From positions 1 to 6,351 of the forward strand of contig JAEYVW010000064.1 in NCBI GenBank assembly GCA_023429365.1: a stretch of DNA of 6,351 bases, read 5' to 3'. Under the pieces are notes generated by a model. That model was not told where the DNA came from. It did not search any database and was given only the letters and a program-made list of their open reading frames with translations. The position numbers and the translations under genes were made by a program. Shown piece by piece: positions 1-6,351 of the stretch. Positions within the stretch are counted from its first letter, which is position 1; every line of letters begins with the position of its first letter. The stretch comes from Bacteroidota bacterium (GTDB lineage: Bacteria; Bacteroidota; Bacteroidia; Chitinophagales; Chitinophagaceae).

Positions 1-36
1 TTTGAAGGCACGGAGCGCGTGGATGATGATGAATAG
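1..36 (+). CDS. Possible 3' end of an unidentified gene (partial)
   Basis: Read in frame 1, the window opens with eleven codons giving FEGTERVDDDE and then a TAG stop at 34-36. A short charged, acidic tail like this is a common kind of protein C-terminus, and the stop falls just where the intergenic hairpin begins, which fits a gene ending here and converging on the macroglobulin gene. No family can be named from eleven residues. Frame 2 also stays open, to a TAG at 76-78, but it would have to translate through the inverted repeat, so it is less likely. It is also possible that no gene ends here at all. The product is unknown and the call rests only on frame and context. Confidence 0.35.
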   Translation, partial: FEGTERVDDDE

Positions 37-75
37 GGATTGGGAGAATATCCCCGATCTCCCAATTCCTATTCA
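30..75. terminator. Inverted repeat, possible bidirectional terminator
   Basis: The arms at 30-47 and 58-75 pair over 18 positions around a 10-base loop (48-57). Seventeen pairs are Watson-Crick and one (38 with 67) is G-U in plus-strand RNA, but A-C in minus-strand RNA. It lies directly after the macroglobulin stop codon and overlaps the stop of the possible gene ending at 36, so it could end transcripts from both sides. Neither side is followed by a clear run of T, so it is not a classical intrinsic terminator. It may instead protect 3' ends, or simply be a folded repeat element. Confidence 0.5.
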
Positions 76-90
76 CTAGTTACTAATTAC
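49..90 (-). repeat. Degenerate heptameric tandem repeat
   Basis: On the minus strand, positions 90 down to 49 divide into six consecutive 7-base units: GTAATTA, GTAACTA, GTGAATA, GGAATTG, GGAGATC and GGGGATA. Each begins with G and most are close to GTrAnTA or GGrraTn, drifting from AT-rich to G-rich. The first unit contains the TAA stop of the macroglobulin gene, and the later units form one arm and the loop of the hairpin at 30-75. The pattern recalls the short tandemly repeated 7-bp intergenic sequences described in some bacterial genomes, such as the cyanobacterial STRR type. That likeness is inferred from the unit length and appearance only. Confidence 0.45.
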
Positions 91-3000
91 TGTATAATAC
101 TTATCACGCCTGCTCCGTGATATGAATGATATTCTCCATTATACATCGCATCCGCACTAACAGGTCCCATTTTGTAGCGCCCGGGTGAAACTGCACGAAC
201 TGCGTAATAATAGGTCTGACGGTTATTATACGCATCGACAAAAAAATGAATCCTGTCGTCACGAACATCCAATGAGGTCGGTGTGGATGCATCTTTGATC
301 CAGTCCATGCCCGGTATATCCTTAGTCCTTGGATTTTCAATTTCAAACCCAGCGGGCAAAAGATCGGTGATAACTATATTTTCAATCGCGGTTGAAAAGG
401 CCCGCTCTAATGTGATACCAACAATGATCAGTTCATTCTGCTTAAACCCGGTTCCTGAAACTGGTTGTCCAAACCTATTGTAAAAACGCTTCCTTACTTT
501 AAGGTAATTATCAACTTCCTCATAAGCGCCGCTACTGCTGATTCCTTCAGCCTGCCAAAAATAATAGAGATTGCCACTCCCTTTTGTTTCAATTTCTATC
601 CCCGTACCCTTCAAAGCCGCTTTGTCGCCTCTCCATTGGCCGCCATCAACTTTTGCAACCACCTTACCATTCACTTTTACATTCGCAGTAGCGGTAGACT
701 GGTTGGCCGAACGTGAAACTTTTCCAAGAGCAAGAAATGCAAAGGCGCGTTCCTGGGTGCTCAACCAGCGACGGGCTTTTAATTTATCAGCCACATGCTT
801 TGCCATCACGGGGACCTGGCTATTGCCAGGATCAACCTCAAGCAAAGCGTTCAGGGCAATCGCTTCATCGCGTACATCGGAATAGTAACTACCCCCGGTT
901 TGCGCAACAGATTCCTCACCGGCAAACGCCGCGGGCAATAAAGCGGTAAATGATTTTTTATCACCGGCAGTGGCATACGCAGCTGAAAGTAAATAACGGC
1001 TGTCCAAAGCTAGTATCTCGGGCTTAGCCTTGTAATAGTTCATGGCCGGAACGTTGGGCTGGCCTGCCAGTGCCAAAACATAAAGACTATAAGTCACCTC
1101 CTTCGGCGCGATCTTCTTATTCTGGTTGCGGTTGTAGTAATAAGTTATCGTTTCTTTTTTCTTCAACCGGTTGCTCAGGTAACTAAGCATCGTTTGTAGC
1201 AGGCTATTATCAACATCAAAGCCTGCTTTTTTTGCTTCCAGCAGGAAATGCGCGGCATAGGCCGTAGTCCACCAGTCCTCGCGACTCTCACCATCCCACA
1301 TCACAACCGCGCCGTTATACAACTGCCGCATTTTTATTTTTCGAATGGCTTCCAGGATATTGCTGTTGGCATTTAGTTTATTCTGCGGATTCAATTGCAT
1401 CAGATCGGCCATATCTCCATAATATAGTTGAGGGAAAGCAGCCGAGATAGTTTGTTCCGAACAACCATAAGGATATTGCACCAGGTAACGCAGGTGATCA
1501 CCAAGCTCAACAACCGGCGACCGGCTGACGACAAGGTTATAATCCGTACTTCCTTCAATAAAATCACTCAAACCGATATTGATCTTTCCTGTACTTCCAC
1601 CGGCTATTGAACCGCTGCCGGTTATTTTCTGCAAGGTTGATGGCGGACGTACCGATATTTCTGTTTCGTCGATGAACTTCTCACCCATACCATCCACAGA
1701 TATCTTAATATTACCTACACCCAGGGCAGAACTGGCAGCTACACTAAACCCTGCACGGCCCTCACTGTTTGCATTAACAGCAACTGACTGGCTGCTGCCA
1801 CCTATAATTTGTAATGGACCCGACGCCTCTATTTTCGCAGTGAGTGATGCGTTCTTACCAGTTGTATTACTCAGCGTAACCGGTACAAATGCAGTATCAC
1901 CAGGGCTAAGGAACCTGGGCAGGGCCGTACTGATTACAACTGGATCAGCTATCGTCATGGTACTTTCAGCTGCACCGAAATGTTGATCCTTATAAGAAAC
2001 CGCCATCAGGCGCACCTCACCACTAAATTGTGGAATATCCACTTCGAATTCGGCTACGCCATTTCCATTCGCTTTTTTGATACCACTCCAGTAACTAACC
2101 ACTTTTATTCTTTTAGCCGGCATTGGGTTTACGCGTTTTTCCATACTGAGCTCTGCGTCACCCCCGGTGCTGCTTAGTTTGGCTCTTAGCTCAGCAAATA
2201 ATAGCGGGTACAGATCGTACGAGCTCACCTGCAACGCCCTTTTCTGATAGAAGTATTCATAAGGATCCGGTGTTTTAAAATTGCTGATCTGCAACACACC
2301 ATTATCCACGGCAGAGAGGGTAACAAAACTACCAGGCGCCGCTTTTACCTTTATCTTTTGCCTGGTTTTTGAACGGGCACTCTTTTGCGCCTCGATCTCC
2401 ACCGGGATCTTACGGCTCTTTTCTTCAACTTTTACATTTTGGAAACCATGCGCCACCGTAAGCGGAATATCTGATACTTCATGTGGTTTGATCAGCGTGG
2501 CGGTGATATACACATTGGGTATATGGTCGCCTGATAATTTCAAATCAAGACTGGCATTACGACTATTGACTTCAACGTATTGATGTGAAACAACACGATC
2601 TGTTTCCAGTGTCACCAGCATGCGGCCATCAAACGGCGCCTTGAATAAAGCTTTTACCGTCTCCCCGCTGAGATAAGACTTTTTATCCAGCTCGATCTCG
2701 ATATTTCCTTCGTTACTTACTTCAAAAGAATTATTGTCACCACCCCATGAGCCATAACTATAAAAACTACGGCTGACATAGTTGTTGGCACCCGGCAGAT
2801 AAACTCTCAACTCATAATCACCTGGTGAACGTGGTATGTAAGTATATTCTGTACTACTACCGACACTGATCTTATTCTCCGTCATCACTTTGTCCTGCTT
2901 CTGGGATTCATAGCGAAAATAACTGCCGCTCCTGGCGAGTACGGTTTTGTATTCATGTTTTATCACTTCTACCCTGGCAGAAGCATTTGTCGCATTTCCA

Positions 3001-5486
3001 TCCCTGTTCACAGCCGCCAACTGGAATTTAACGGGTTGATTGAGCGGGTAATAATAAAACCAGTCATGCCGAATTCCGAAGAACACATCCTGCGTATAGA
3101 TATCCGCTGTACTCAGCCGGCTTACCGGTCGGCCGGTTTCATCAAATACAGTGGTATAAAAATTCGTCTGCAGCAAACCCATATTGGAGTAAGTGGCTGG
3201 CACCTGGTATTTCTCTGTTGCATTCCCATCCGTATCAGTCTTTCCTTCTTTTACCTGTTTGTCAAAAAAACTATTCTGGTTGGCTAGTGAAAAATCAAAA
3301 TTTTCGAATTTGGCAGGCGCAAAGTTTTTTTGCCTAACCTGTATCTCCATCTCATAGTTGCGGTTGGCAGCGGGTGGCCCAAAGAAGTTCATAGCATTCA
3401 GGGACAAAACCGAAGACTCGCCTGGCTTTAGTGACGATTTATCCAGTTTGGTAGAAACCCGGATACGATCCGGTACAAATTCCTCTATTGAAAAACTTTT
3501 TGCGGAAAGCAACACATCATTTGAAGTATAAACTTCCAGGTTGTAGCTACCCGTGATGGCGGCCGTTCCGATGTCAATACTCCCCTCGACGGAACCTTCT
3601 TCATTTACTGATTTGCGGAATGATTTCAACTCCTTACCATTCGGCATCAGGAATTTTATCTTGAGAGGTATATCACCGGGCGCCTTCCACTGCCTGTCGC
3701 GGATGATTACGGAAAAATTTACTTTCTCACCCGGCCTGTAGATATCTCTTTCAGCATAGACAAATGCATCGAGACCAGAAGAATTACCCCTCTTGCCGCC
3801 TACTTCGAATCTTGATGTGTTGACACGTGTATTATTGAAGGGCAGGAAATTGAAATCGTCCGCGGTTTTTGCAATCACCATGGCGGGTTTAAAACCGGCA
3901 AAATCTTTACTGGACCAGTTGATCTCAGCAACGCCATCCCCATTGGTAGCACCAGTGCCGATCATCTGGTTGTTGGCCGCATACACCGACACGTTCACAC
4001 CATTTACCGGCATGGCCGTTTTAATAGAATTGGAGAAGACAAAGATCTTACCCTGTCCTTCCCGTACGATCAGGCCGAGGTCTGATAAAGAGACAAACCG
4101 GCTATCCCTTACCCAATAACTATCCATTGAACGGATCACAATATGATATACACCTTTGAAATCCGGAAGCCGGTCTTCAAACTGCGATAAGTTGAGCAAC
4201 CTGCCGGCACCACTTTTCGGAAGTGTCCTGGTGTCGACTTCTTTTTCATAAACCACATCGCCCAGCATTACATCAGTATAACCATCGTCGTAATAACCAT
4301 CATCGTAACCACCATCATAACTTGCATTACGGCTGACGGATTCCTTAGGATAATAACCATAGCGTTGTGAAAGAAGGAGATTATTCTCATAGATCTTCGA
4401 GATCACCAGTTTCACTTTTGGCACATTGGTGATCTGCACTTCTATATTCTTGCCGCCATTTTTGGAAAGATAAACCGCTTTGCTGTTTGCAAACCTGATA
4501 TTGGCCTCTAACTCACCGAAAGCTATGCTACCGGAATAATCTTCTTTTAGCACGCCTCCAATTTTACCACGCAGGCCTTTATTAATCGTCAGTGCATAAG
4601 ATTTGTTTACATCAAACTTATCACTACGTAAAGTGAACCCGTTTTCATTCTGCTCTATGGAAAAGCCGAGGTTGGGATCCAGTTGAAGTAAAGGCTTTAT
4701 GTTTTCAGCTGATATTTGCTGGCTGGTAACCACCCGTACTGTTCCTTCCGTCCCGTCGTGCTGTGCTTCCATTTCAAGGATGCTAAGTACATAGGGTGAA
4801 GGAACGATCAAAGATGCTTTAATCGGTTCCGCCAACGCATTATTACCCGCTTCAGGTTTCAGTCCTTTATCGATGATCACCCTGGCATCAAGATCTTTGT
4901 CTTCATTTTTAAGACCATTGATCCGCACGGCAATCCTGTTTTCCGGAGATGCTGTAATGATCGCATACTCGGCTTTTTTACCTTCGACCTCGATCGTCAT
5001 TCTTTCTTTCAGGCTTTCGGGGTTGACACGGTAATTAAAAAGCAGGTCGAGTTGCGGTACTGCTGAGGTACTGCTTTCACCCACCCAGGTGATCTGGGAA
5101 TTATCTAGCGTGAGACCGGGTGTATGGAAACTTATCTTATCCCCGTCTTTTATATCGTCAAATTTGCTGAACCGAAGCACCGAATTCTTAACCCTGGCTT
5201 TATAGTCTGTAGCCGGATTGAGGGGTTGTGCAGGTGAAAAAACGAGTTGATCCGGGCTCTCCCATCTGAAACGGCCGGGTATGGCGGGTTCAAAACTGAT
5301 GTACTCAGTGGAATCCCATACATTCAGCATCGAATCTTTGACCATGCTTTGTGAAAAACGGAATACCAGGTTTCCCAGTAAAGGAACTTCGTCTTTTGCG
5401 TTTGTGTAAGAAAGACTGACGGCGTTTTTGTTGCAGGACAAAATAAAAACGAGTCCTGCAAGCAAGAAGATAAAACGGAATTGCAT
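87..5486 (-). CDS. Alpha-2-macroglobulin family lipoprotein (thioester protease trap)
   Basis: This is a complete 1799-residue bacterial alpha-2-macroglobulin, related to E. coli YfhM (about 1650 residues). The family is thought to sit in the periplasm as an anchored trap: a protease cuts the bait region, the protein changes shape, and a reactive thioester binds the attacker. A lipoprotein signal ends in ILS-C with Cys18 as the lipid-bearing residue. No acidic run follows Cys18, so a periplasmic rather than cell-surface position is inferred. Domains in order: an Ig-like region with FRFSQSM (about 25-125); further macroglobulin domains including DLGLIV (about 470-525); an MG2 domain with YAERDIYRPGEKV (about 570-670); a bait-region domain with AVDNGVLQISNFKTPDPY (about 930-1100); a flexible bait-like stretch (about 1101-1128); the core A2M domain from VVSYWSG (about 1129-1220); a thioester domain with YPYGCSEQ, Cys1342 to Gln1345; and a C-terminal domain with ITDLLPAGFEIENPR (about 1660-1795). 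The start gives the signal peptide directly. No frameshift is seen. Confidence 0.96.
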   Translation of the reverse strand: MQFRFIFLLAGLVFILSCNKNAVSLSYTNAKDEVPLLGNLVFRFSQSMVKDSMLNVWDSTEYISFEPAIPGRFRWESPDQLVFSPAQPLNPATDYKARVKNSVLRFSKFDDIKDGDKISFHTPGLTLDNSQITWVGESSTSAVPQLDLLFNYRVNPESLKERMTIEVEGKKAEYAIITASPENRIAVRINGLKNEDKDLDARVIIDKGLKPEAGNNALAEPIKASLIVPSPYVLSILEMEAQHDGTEGTVRVVTSQQISAENIKPLLQLDPNLGFSIEQNENGFTLRSDKFDVNKSYALTINKGLRGKIGGVLKEDYSGSIAFGELEANIRFANSKAVYLSKNGGKNIEVQITNVPKVKLVISKIYENNLLLSQRYGYYPKESVSRNASYDGGYDDGYYDDGYTDVMLGDVVYEKEVDTRTLPKSGAGRLLNLSQFEDRLPDFKGVYHIVIRSMDSYWVRDSRFVSLSDLGLIVREGQGKIFVFSNSIKTAMPVNGVNVSVYAANNQMIGTGATNGDGVAEINWSSKDFAGFKPAMVIAKTADDFNFLPFNNTRVNTSRFEVGGKRGNSSGLDAFVYAERDIYRPGEKVNFSVIIRDRQWKAPGDIPLKIKFLMPNGKELKSFRKSVNEEGSVEGSIDIGTAAITGSYNLEVYTSNDVLLSAKSFSIEEFVPDRIRVSTKLDKSSLKPGESSVLSLNAMNFFGPPAANRNYEMEIQVRQKNFAPAKFENFDFSLANQNSFFDKQVKEGKTDTDGNATEKYQVPATYSNMGLLQTNFYTTVFDETGRPVSRLSTADIYTQDVFFGIRHDWFYYYPLNQPVKFQLAAVNRDGNATNASARVEVIKHEYKTVLARSGSYFRYESQKQDKVMTENKISVGSSTEYTYIPRSPGDYELRVYLPGANNYVSRSFYSYGSWGGDNNSFEVSNEGNIEIELDKKSYLSGETVKALFKAPFDGRMLVTLETDRVVSHQYVEVNSRNASLDLKLSGDHIPNVYITATLIKPHEVSDIPLTVAHGFQNVKVEEKSRKIPVEIEAQKSARSKTRQKIKVKAAPGSFVTLSAVDNGVLQISNFKTPDPYEYFYQKRALQVSSYDLYPLLFAELRAKLSSTGGDAELSMEKRVNPMPAKRIKVVSYWSGIKKANGNGVAEFEVDIPQFSGEVRLMAVSYKDQHFGAAESTMTIADPVVISTALPRFLSPGDTAFVPVTLSNTTGKNASLTAKIEASGPLQIIGGSSQSVAVNANSEGRAGFSVAASSALGVGNIKISVDGMGEKFIDETEISVRPPSTLQKITGSGSIAGGSTGKINIGLSDFIEGSTDYNLVVSRSPVVELGDHLRYLVQYPYGCSEQTISAAFPQLYYGDMADLMQLNPQNKLNANSNILEAIRKIKMRQLYNGAVVMWDGESREDWWTTAYAAHFLLEAKKAGFDVDNSLLQTMLSYLSNRLKKKETITYYYNRNQNKKIAPKEVTYSLYVLALAGQPNVPAMNYYKAKPEILALDSRYLLSAAYATAGDKKSFTALLPAAFAGEESVAQTGGSYYSDVRDEAIALNALLEVDPGNSQVPVMAKHVADKLKARRWLSTQERAFAFLALGKVSRSANQSTATANVKVNGKVVAKVDGGQWRGDKAALKGTGIEIETKGSGNLYYFWQAEGISSSGAYEEVDNYLKVRKRFYNRFGQPVSGTGFKQNELIIVGITLERAFSTAIENIVITDLLPAGFEIENPRTKDIPGMDWIKDASTPTSLDVRDDRIHFFVDAYNNRQTYYYAVRAVSPGRYKMGPVSADAMYNGEYHSYHGAGVISIIQ
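1452..1463 (-). other. Thioester motif C-S-E-Q of the macroglobulin
   Basis: These four codons encode Cys1342, Ser1343, Glu1344 and Gln1345 in the context YPYGCSEQ. In the family, the Cys side chain and the Gln side chain join into the internal thioester that captures the target. E. coli YfhM has CLEQ and vertebrate forms have CGEQ, so both reacting residues are kept here and the protein should be of the thioester-active class. Confidence 0.9.
2103..2186 (-). other. Probable bait region of the macroglobulin
   Basis: Residues 1101-1128 lie between the end of the bait-region domain (YDLYPLLFAEL) and the VVSYWSG start of the core A2M domain, which is where bacterial macroglobulins carry their exposed cleavage segment. 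The stretch is rich in Ser, Gly, Lys, Arg and Pro, with no obvious fold, and holds several basic sites (R1101, K1103, K1117, R1118, K1125, R1126) that trypsin-like proteases could cut. The boundaries are approximate and inferred from position. Confidence 0.55.
4272..4319 (-). repeat. Asp/Gly/Tyr-rich repeat inside the macroglobulin
   Basis: Residues 390-405 read YDGGYDDGYYDDGYTD, an in-frame repeat of a Y-D-(D/G)-G unit built from near-identical GATGGTTAY-like codon blocks. It lies between two macroglobulin-type domains, after a Tyr-rich segment (RYGYYPKES), and is probably a flexible acidic loop. Repetition at the DNA level suggests growth by slippage, so its length may differ among relatives. 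A function such as metal binding cannot be shown from the sequence. Confidence 0.7.
5433..5486 (-). other. Lipoprotein signal peptide of the macroglobulin
   Basis: Residues 1-18 have a short polar start with one Arg (MQFR), a hydrophobic core (FIFLLAGLVFI) and the lipobox I15-L16-S17-C18; the Cys codon is at 5433-5435. Signal peptidase II should cut before Cys18. Residues +2 onward are N-K-N-A-V-S, which lack both the inner-membrane retention Asp at +2 known from E. coli and the acidic stretch that marks surface lipoproteins in some Bacteroidota. Outer-membrane attachment facing the periplasm is therefore the best guess. Confidence 0.85.
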
Positions 5487-5520
5487 ATTAAGGTTTGGTT
5501 AAATGGTTCGCTTTGAAATG

Positions 5521-5550
5521 AGAAGATAAAGAAATTTGATGAACCGGAAA
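5521..5550 (-). promoter_or_regulatory. Possible promoter of the macroglobulin gene
   Basis: On the minus strand a TTTC (5547-5550) is followed after 18 bases by TATCTTCT (5521-5528). This is a partial match to the Bacteroidota pattern TTTG, about 19 bases, TAnnTTTG: the -7 box matches at the TA and first two T positions only. It would place the transcript start about 20-30 bases upstream of the ATG. The match is weak, and AT-rich intergenic DNA can give it by chance. No Shine-Dalgarno sequence precedes the ATG, as is common in this phylum. Confidence 0.25.
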
Positions 5551-5581
5551 CTCAGGATCATCATCTTTTTATCCTGAATTT
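5548..5581. repeat. Inverted repeat between the divergent genes
   Basis: The arms AAACTCAGGAT (5548-5558) and ATCCTGAATTT (5571-5581) are complementary at 10 of 11 positions, with a 12-base spacer. The core of seven (TCAGGAT/ATCCTGA) is perfect. Its position just upstream of the possible macroglobulin promoter, and about 80 bases before pbpC, would suit an operator for a dimeric regulator acting on both genes. It could also be a hairpin in an untranslated leader. No regulator gene is visible in the window. Confidence 0.45.
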
Positions 5582-5616
5582 ATCCCATGAAAGCAGACAT
5601 GTAATATTTTGTTAAG

Positions 5617-5624
5617 TAGGTTTG
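5617..5624 (+). promoter_or_regulatory. Possible -7 promoter element of pbpC
   Basis: TAGGTTTG is an exact match to the Bacteroidota -7 consensus TAnnTTTG. It would give a transcript start near 5630 and a leader of about 30 bases before the pbpC ATG, which is a normal distance. No TTTG is found at the expected -33 position (about 5593-5598), so support comes from the -7 box alone. Confidence 0.4.
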
Positions 5625-5662
5625 TCTGCGGGTAAAAAGCAAATGCCGACAACGTCCAGAGA

Positions 5663-6351
5663 ATGAAATTGAAACTCAACAGGAAAACATTGCTCCTCTT
5701 ACTGAAACGCACAGGAATATTCCTGCTGGCCTCGTTTATCCTGTTCCTGTTGTTCAACCTGCTGTTCCCGTTGCCCGACAAGATTGAATACTCCACGGTC
5801 ATAACAAGCAATAAAGGCGAGATGATCAACGCTTACCTGACCAGTGATGACAAATGGCGGATGAAAACTGAACTCCATGACATCTCTCCCCTGCTCCGCA
5901 AAACGATTATCGCCAAAGAGGACAAATACTTTTACTATCATCCGGGGGTGAATCCTTTCTCTGTTTGCCGCGCATTTGTCAAAAACCTGTTGCGGATGAA
6001 GCGAACATCCGGCGCCAGCACCATTACGATGCAGGTGGCCAGGGCGCTTGAGCCCGGAAGAAGAAATTTATTTAGCAAAGCCAGGGAAACTTTCCGCGCA
6101 TTCCAGTTGGAATGGAAATATTCCAAGAACGAGATTCTCCAGATGTATCTTAACCTCGTCCCCTATGGCGGTAATATCGAAGGTGTGAAGACCGCAGCTT
6201 TTTTATATTTTAAGAAAAACCCCGATCATTTATCACTGGCCGAGATCACCGCGCTAAGCATCATACCAAACCGGCCTTCTTCACTCGTGATGGGCAAACA
6301 TAATGACCGGATCGTATCGGAGCGAAACCGGTGGCTGCATAAATTCGCTAC
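5663..6351 (+). CDS. pbpC: Penicillin-binding protein 1C, N-terminal part (runs off the window)
   Basis: This is a class A penicillin-binding protein, which polymerises lipid II into glycan strands and normally cross-links them, anchored in the inner membrane facing the periplasm. The 229 visible residues hold a basic start, one membrane segment (about 17-37), and the GT51 transglycosylase. Its motifs are EDKYFYYHPG with the catalytic Glu86, GASTITMQVAR (117-127), KARETFRAFQLE with the second key Glu142, SKNEILQMYLNLVPYGGNIEG (154-174) and LSLAEITALSIIPNRPSSL (190-208). The YGGNIEGV form and overall spacing favour PBP1C over PBP1A. Family members are usually about 770-800 residues, so the transpeptidase and the C-terminal PBP1C domain lie beyond the window. 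ATG 5663 is the only in-frame ATG between the TAA at 5633-5635 and the membrane segment. No clear Shine-Dalgarno is seen. It is divergent from the macroglobulin gene, its usual functional partner. Confidence 0.95.
   Translation, partial: MKLKLNRKTLLLLLKRTGIFLLASFILFLLFNLLFPLPDKIEYSTVITSNKGEMINAYLTSDDKWRMKTELHDISPLLRKTIIAKEDKYFYYHPGVNPFSVCRAFVKNLLRMKRTSGASTITMQVARALEPGRRNLFSKARETFRAFQLEWKYSKNEILQMYLNLVPYGGNIEGVKTAAFLYFKKNPDHLSLAEITALSIIPNRPSSLVMGKHNDRIVSERNRWLHKFA

Noticed and set aside
2..78. Frame 2 at the left edge, open to TAG 76-78
   Set aside because: It would translate through the whole inverted repeat and end only ten bases before the macroglobulin stop. The frame 1 tail ending at 36 is simpler, though neither can be proved.
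283..4119. Several plus-strand open frames of 60-135 codons opposite the macroglobulin gene
   Set aside because: They lie wholly antisense to one long gene with clear family motifs along its length. Their translations show no recognisable domains, so they are treated as chance frames.
5605..5611. TATTTTG as an alternative -7 element for pbpC
   Set aside because: It has one base too few between TA and TTTG, while TAGGTTTG at 5617-5624 matches the consensus exactly.
5569..6126. Minus-strand open frames of 62-86 codons over the pbpC region
   Set aside because: They overlap the plus-strand pbpC frame, which carries all the expected GT51 motifs, and their own translations look like nothing known.
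1..6351. CRISPR array, tRNA, rRNA, insertion sequence or phage-like genes
   Set aside because: No spaced direct repeats, cloverleaf-like sequence, transposase motifs or terminal repeats were seen. Two ordinary envelope genes fill nearly all of the window.

Overview
This window most likely comes from a member of the Bacteroidota, probably a Chitinophagaceae-like lineage. The base composition is moderate. The ribosome-binding sites show no clear Shine-Dalgarno sequence, and the only recognisable promoter motif is of the Bacteroidota TAnnTTTG type. Both readable proteins resemble the Bacteroidota forms of their families. The taxonomic call is an inference from protein style and promoter style, not from a marker gene.

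Layout: (1) Positions 1-36 may be the last 11 codons and the stop of an unidentified plus-strand gene. (2) Positions 30-90 are a short convergent intergenic region. It holds an 18-bp-stem inverted repeat and a run of degenerate 7-bp units that begins inside the stop codon of the next gene. (3) Positions 87-5486, minus strand, are one complete 1799-residue bacterial alpha-2-macroglobulin lipoprotein with an intact CxEQ thioester motif (CSEQ, Cys1342). It has a likely bait segment near residues 1101-1128 and an unusual Asp/Gly/Tyr repeat at residues 390-405. (4) Positions 5487-5662 are a 176-bp divergent intergenic region with possible promoters for both genes and an 11-bp inverted repeat. (5) Positions 5663-6351, plus strand, are the first 229 codons of penicillin-binding protein 1C (pbpC). 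They cover the membrane anchor and nearly all of the GT51 glycosyltransferase motifs; the gene runs off the window.

The two main genes form the known alpha-2-macroglobulin/PBP1C partnership. In the usual model the macroglobulin is a periplasmic protease trap that covalently captures proteases entering through a damaged envelope, while PBP1C makes or repairs peptidoglycan. Here the pair is divergent and shares one control region, whereas in E. coli yfhM and pbpC lie on the same strand. I see no sign of a wholly new system. The points most worth a second look are the heptameric repeat and hairpin at the convergent gene ends, the DGY repeat in the macroglobulin, and the inverted repeat between the divergent genes.
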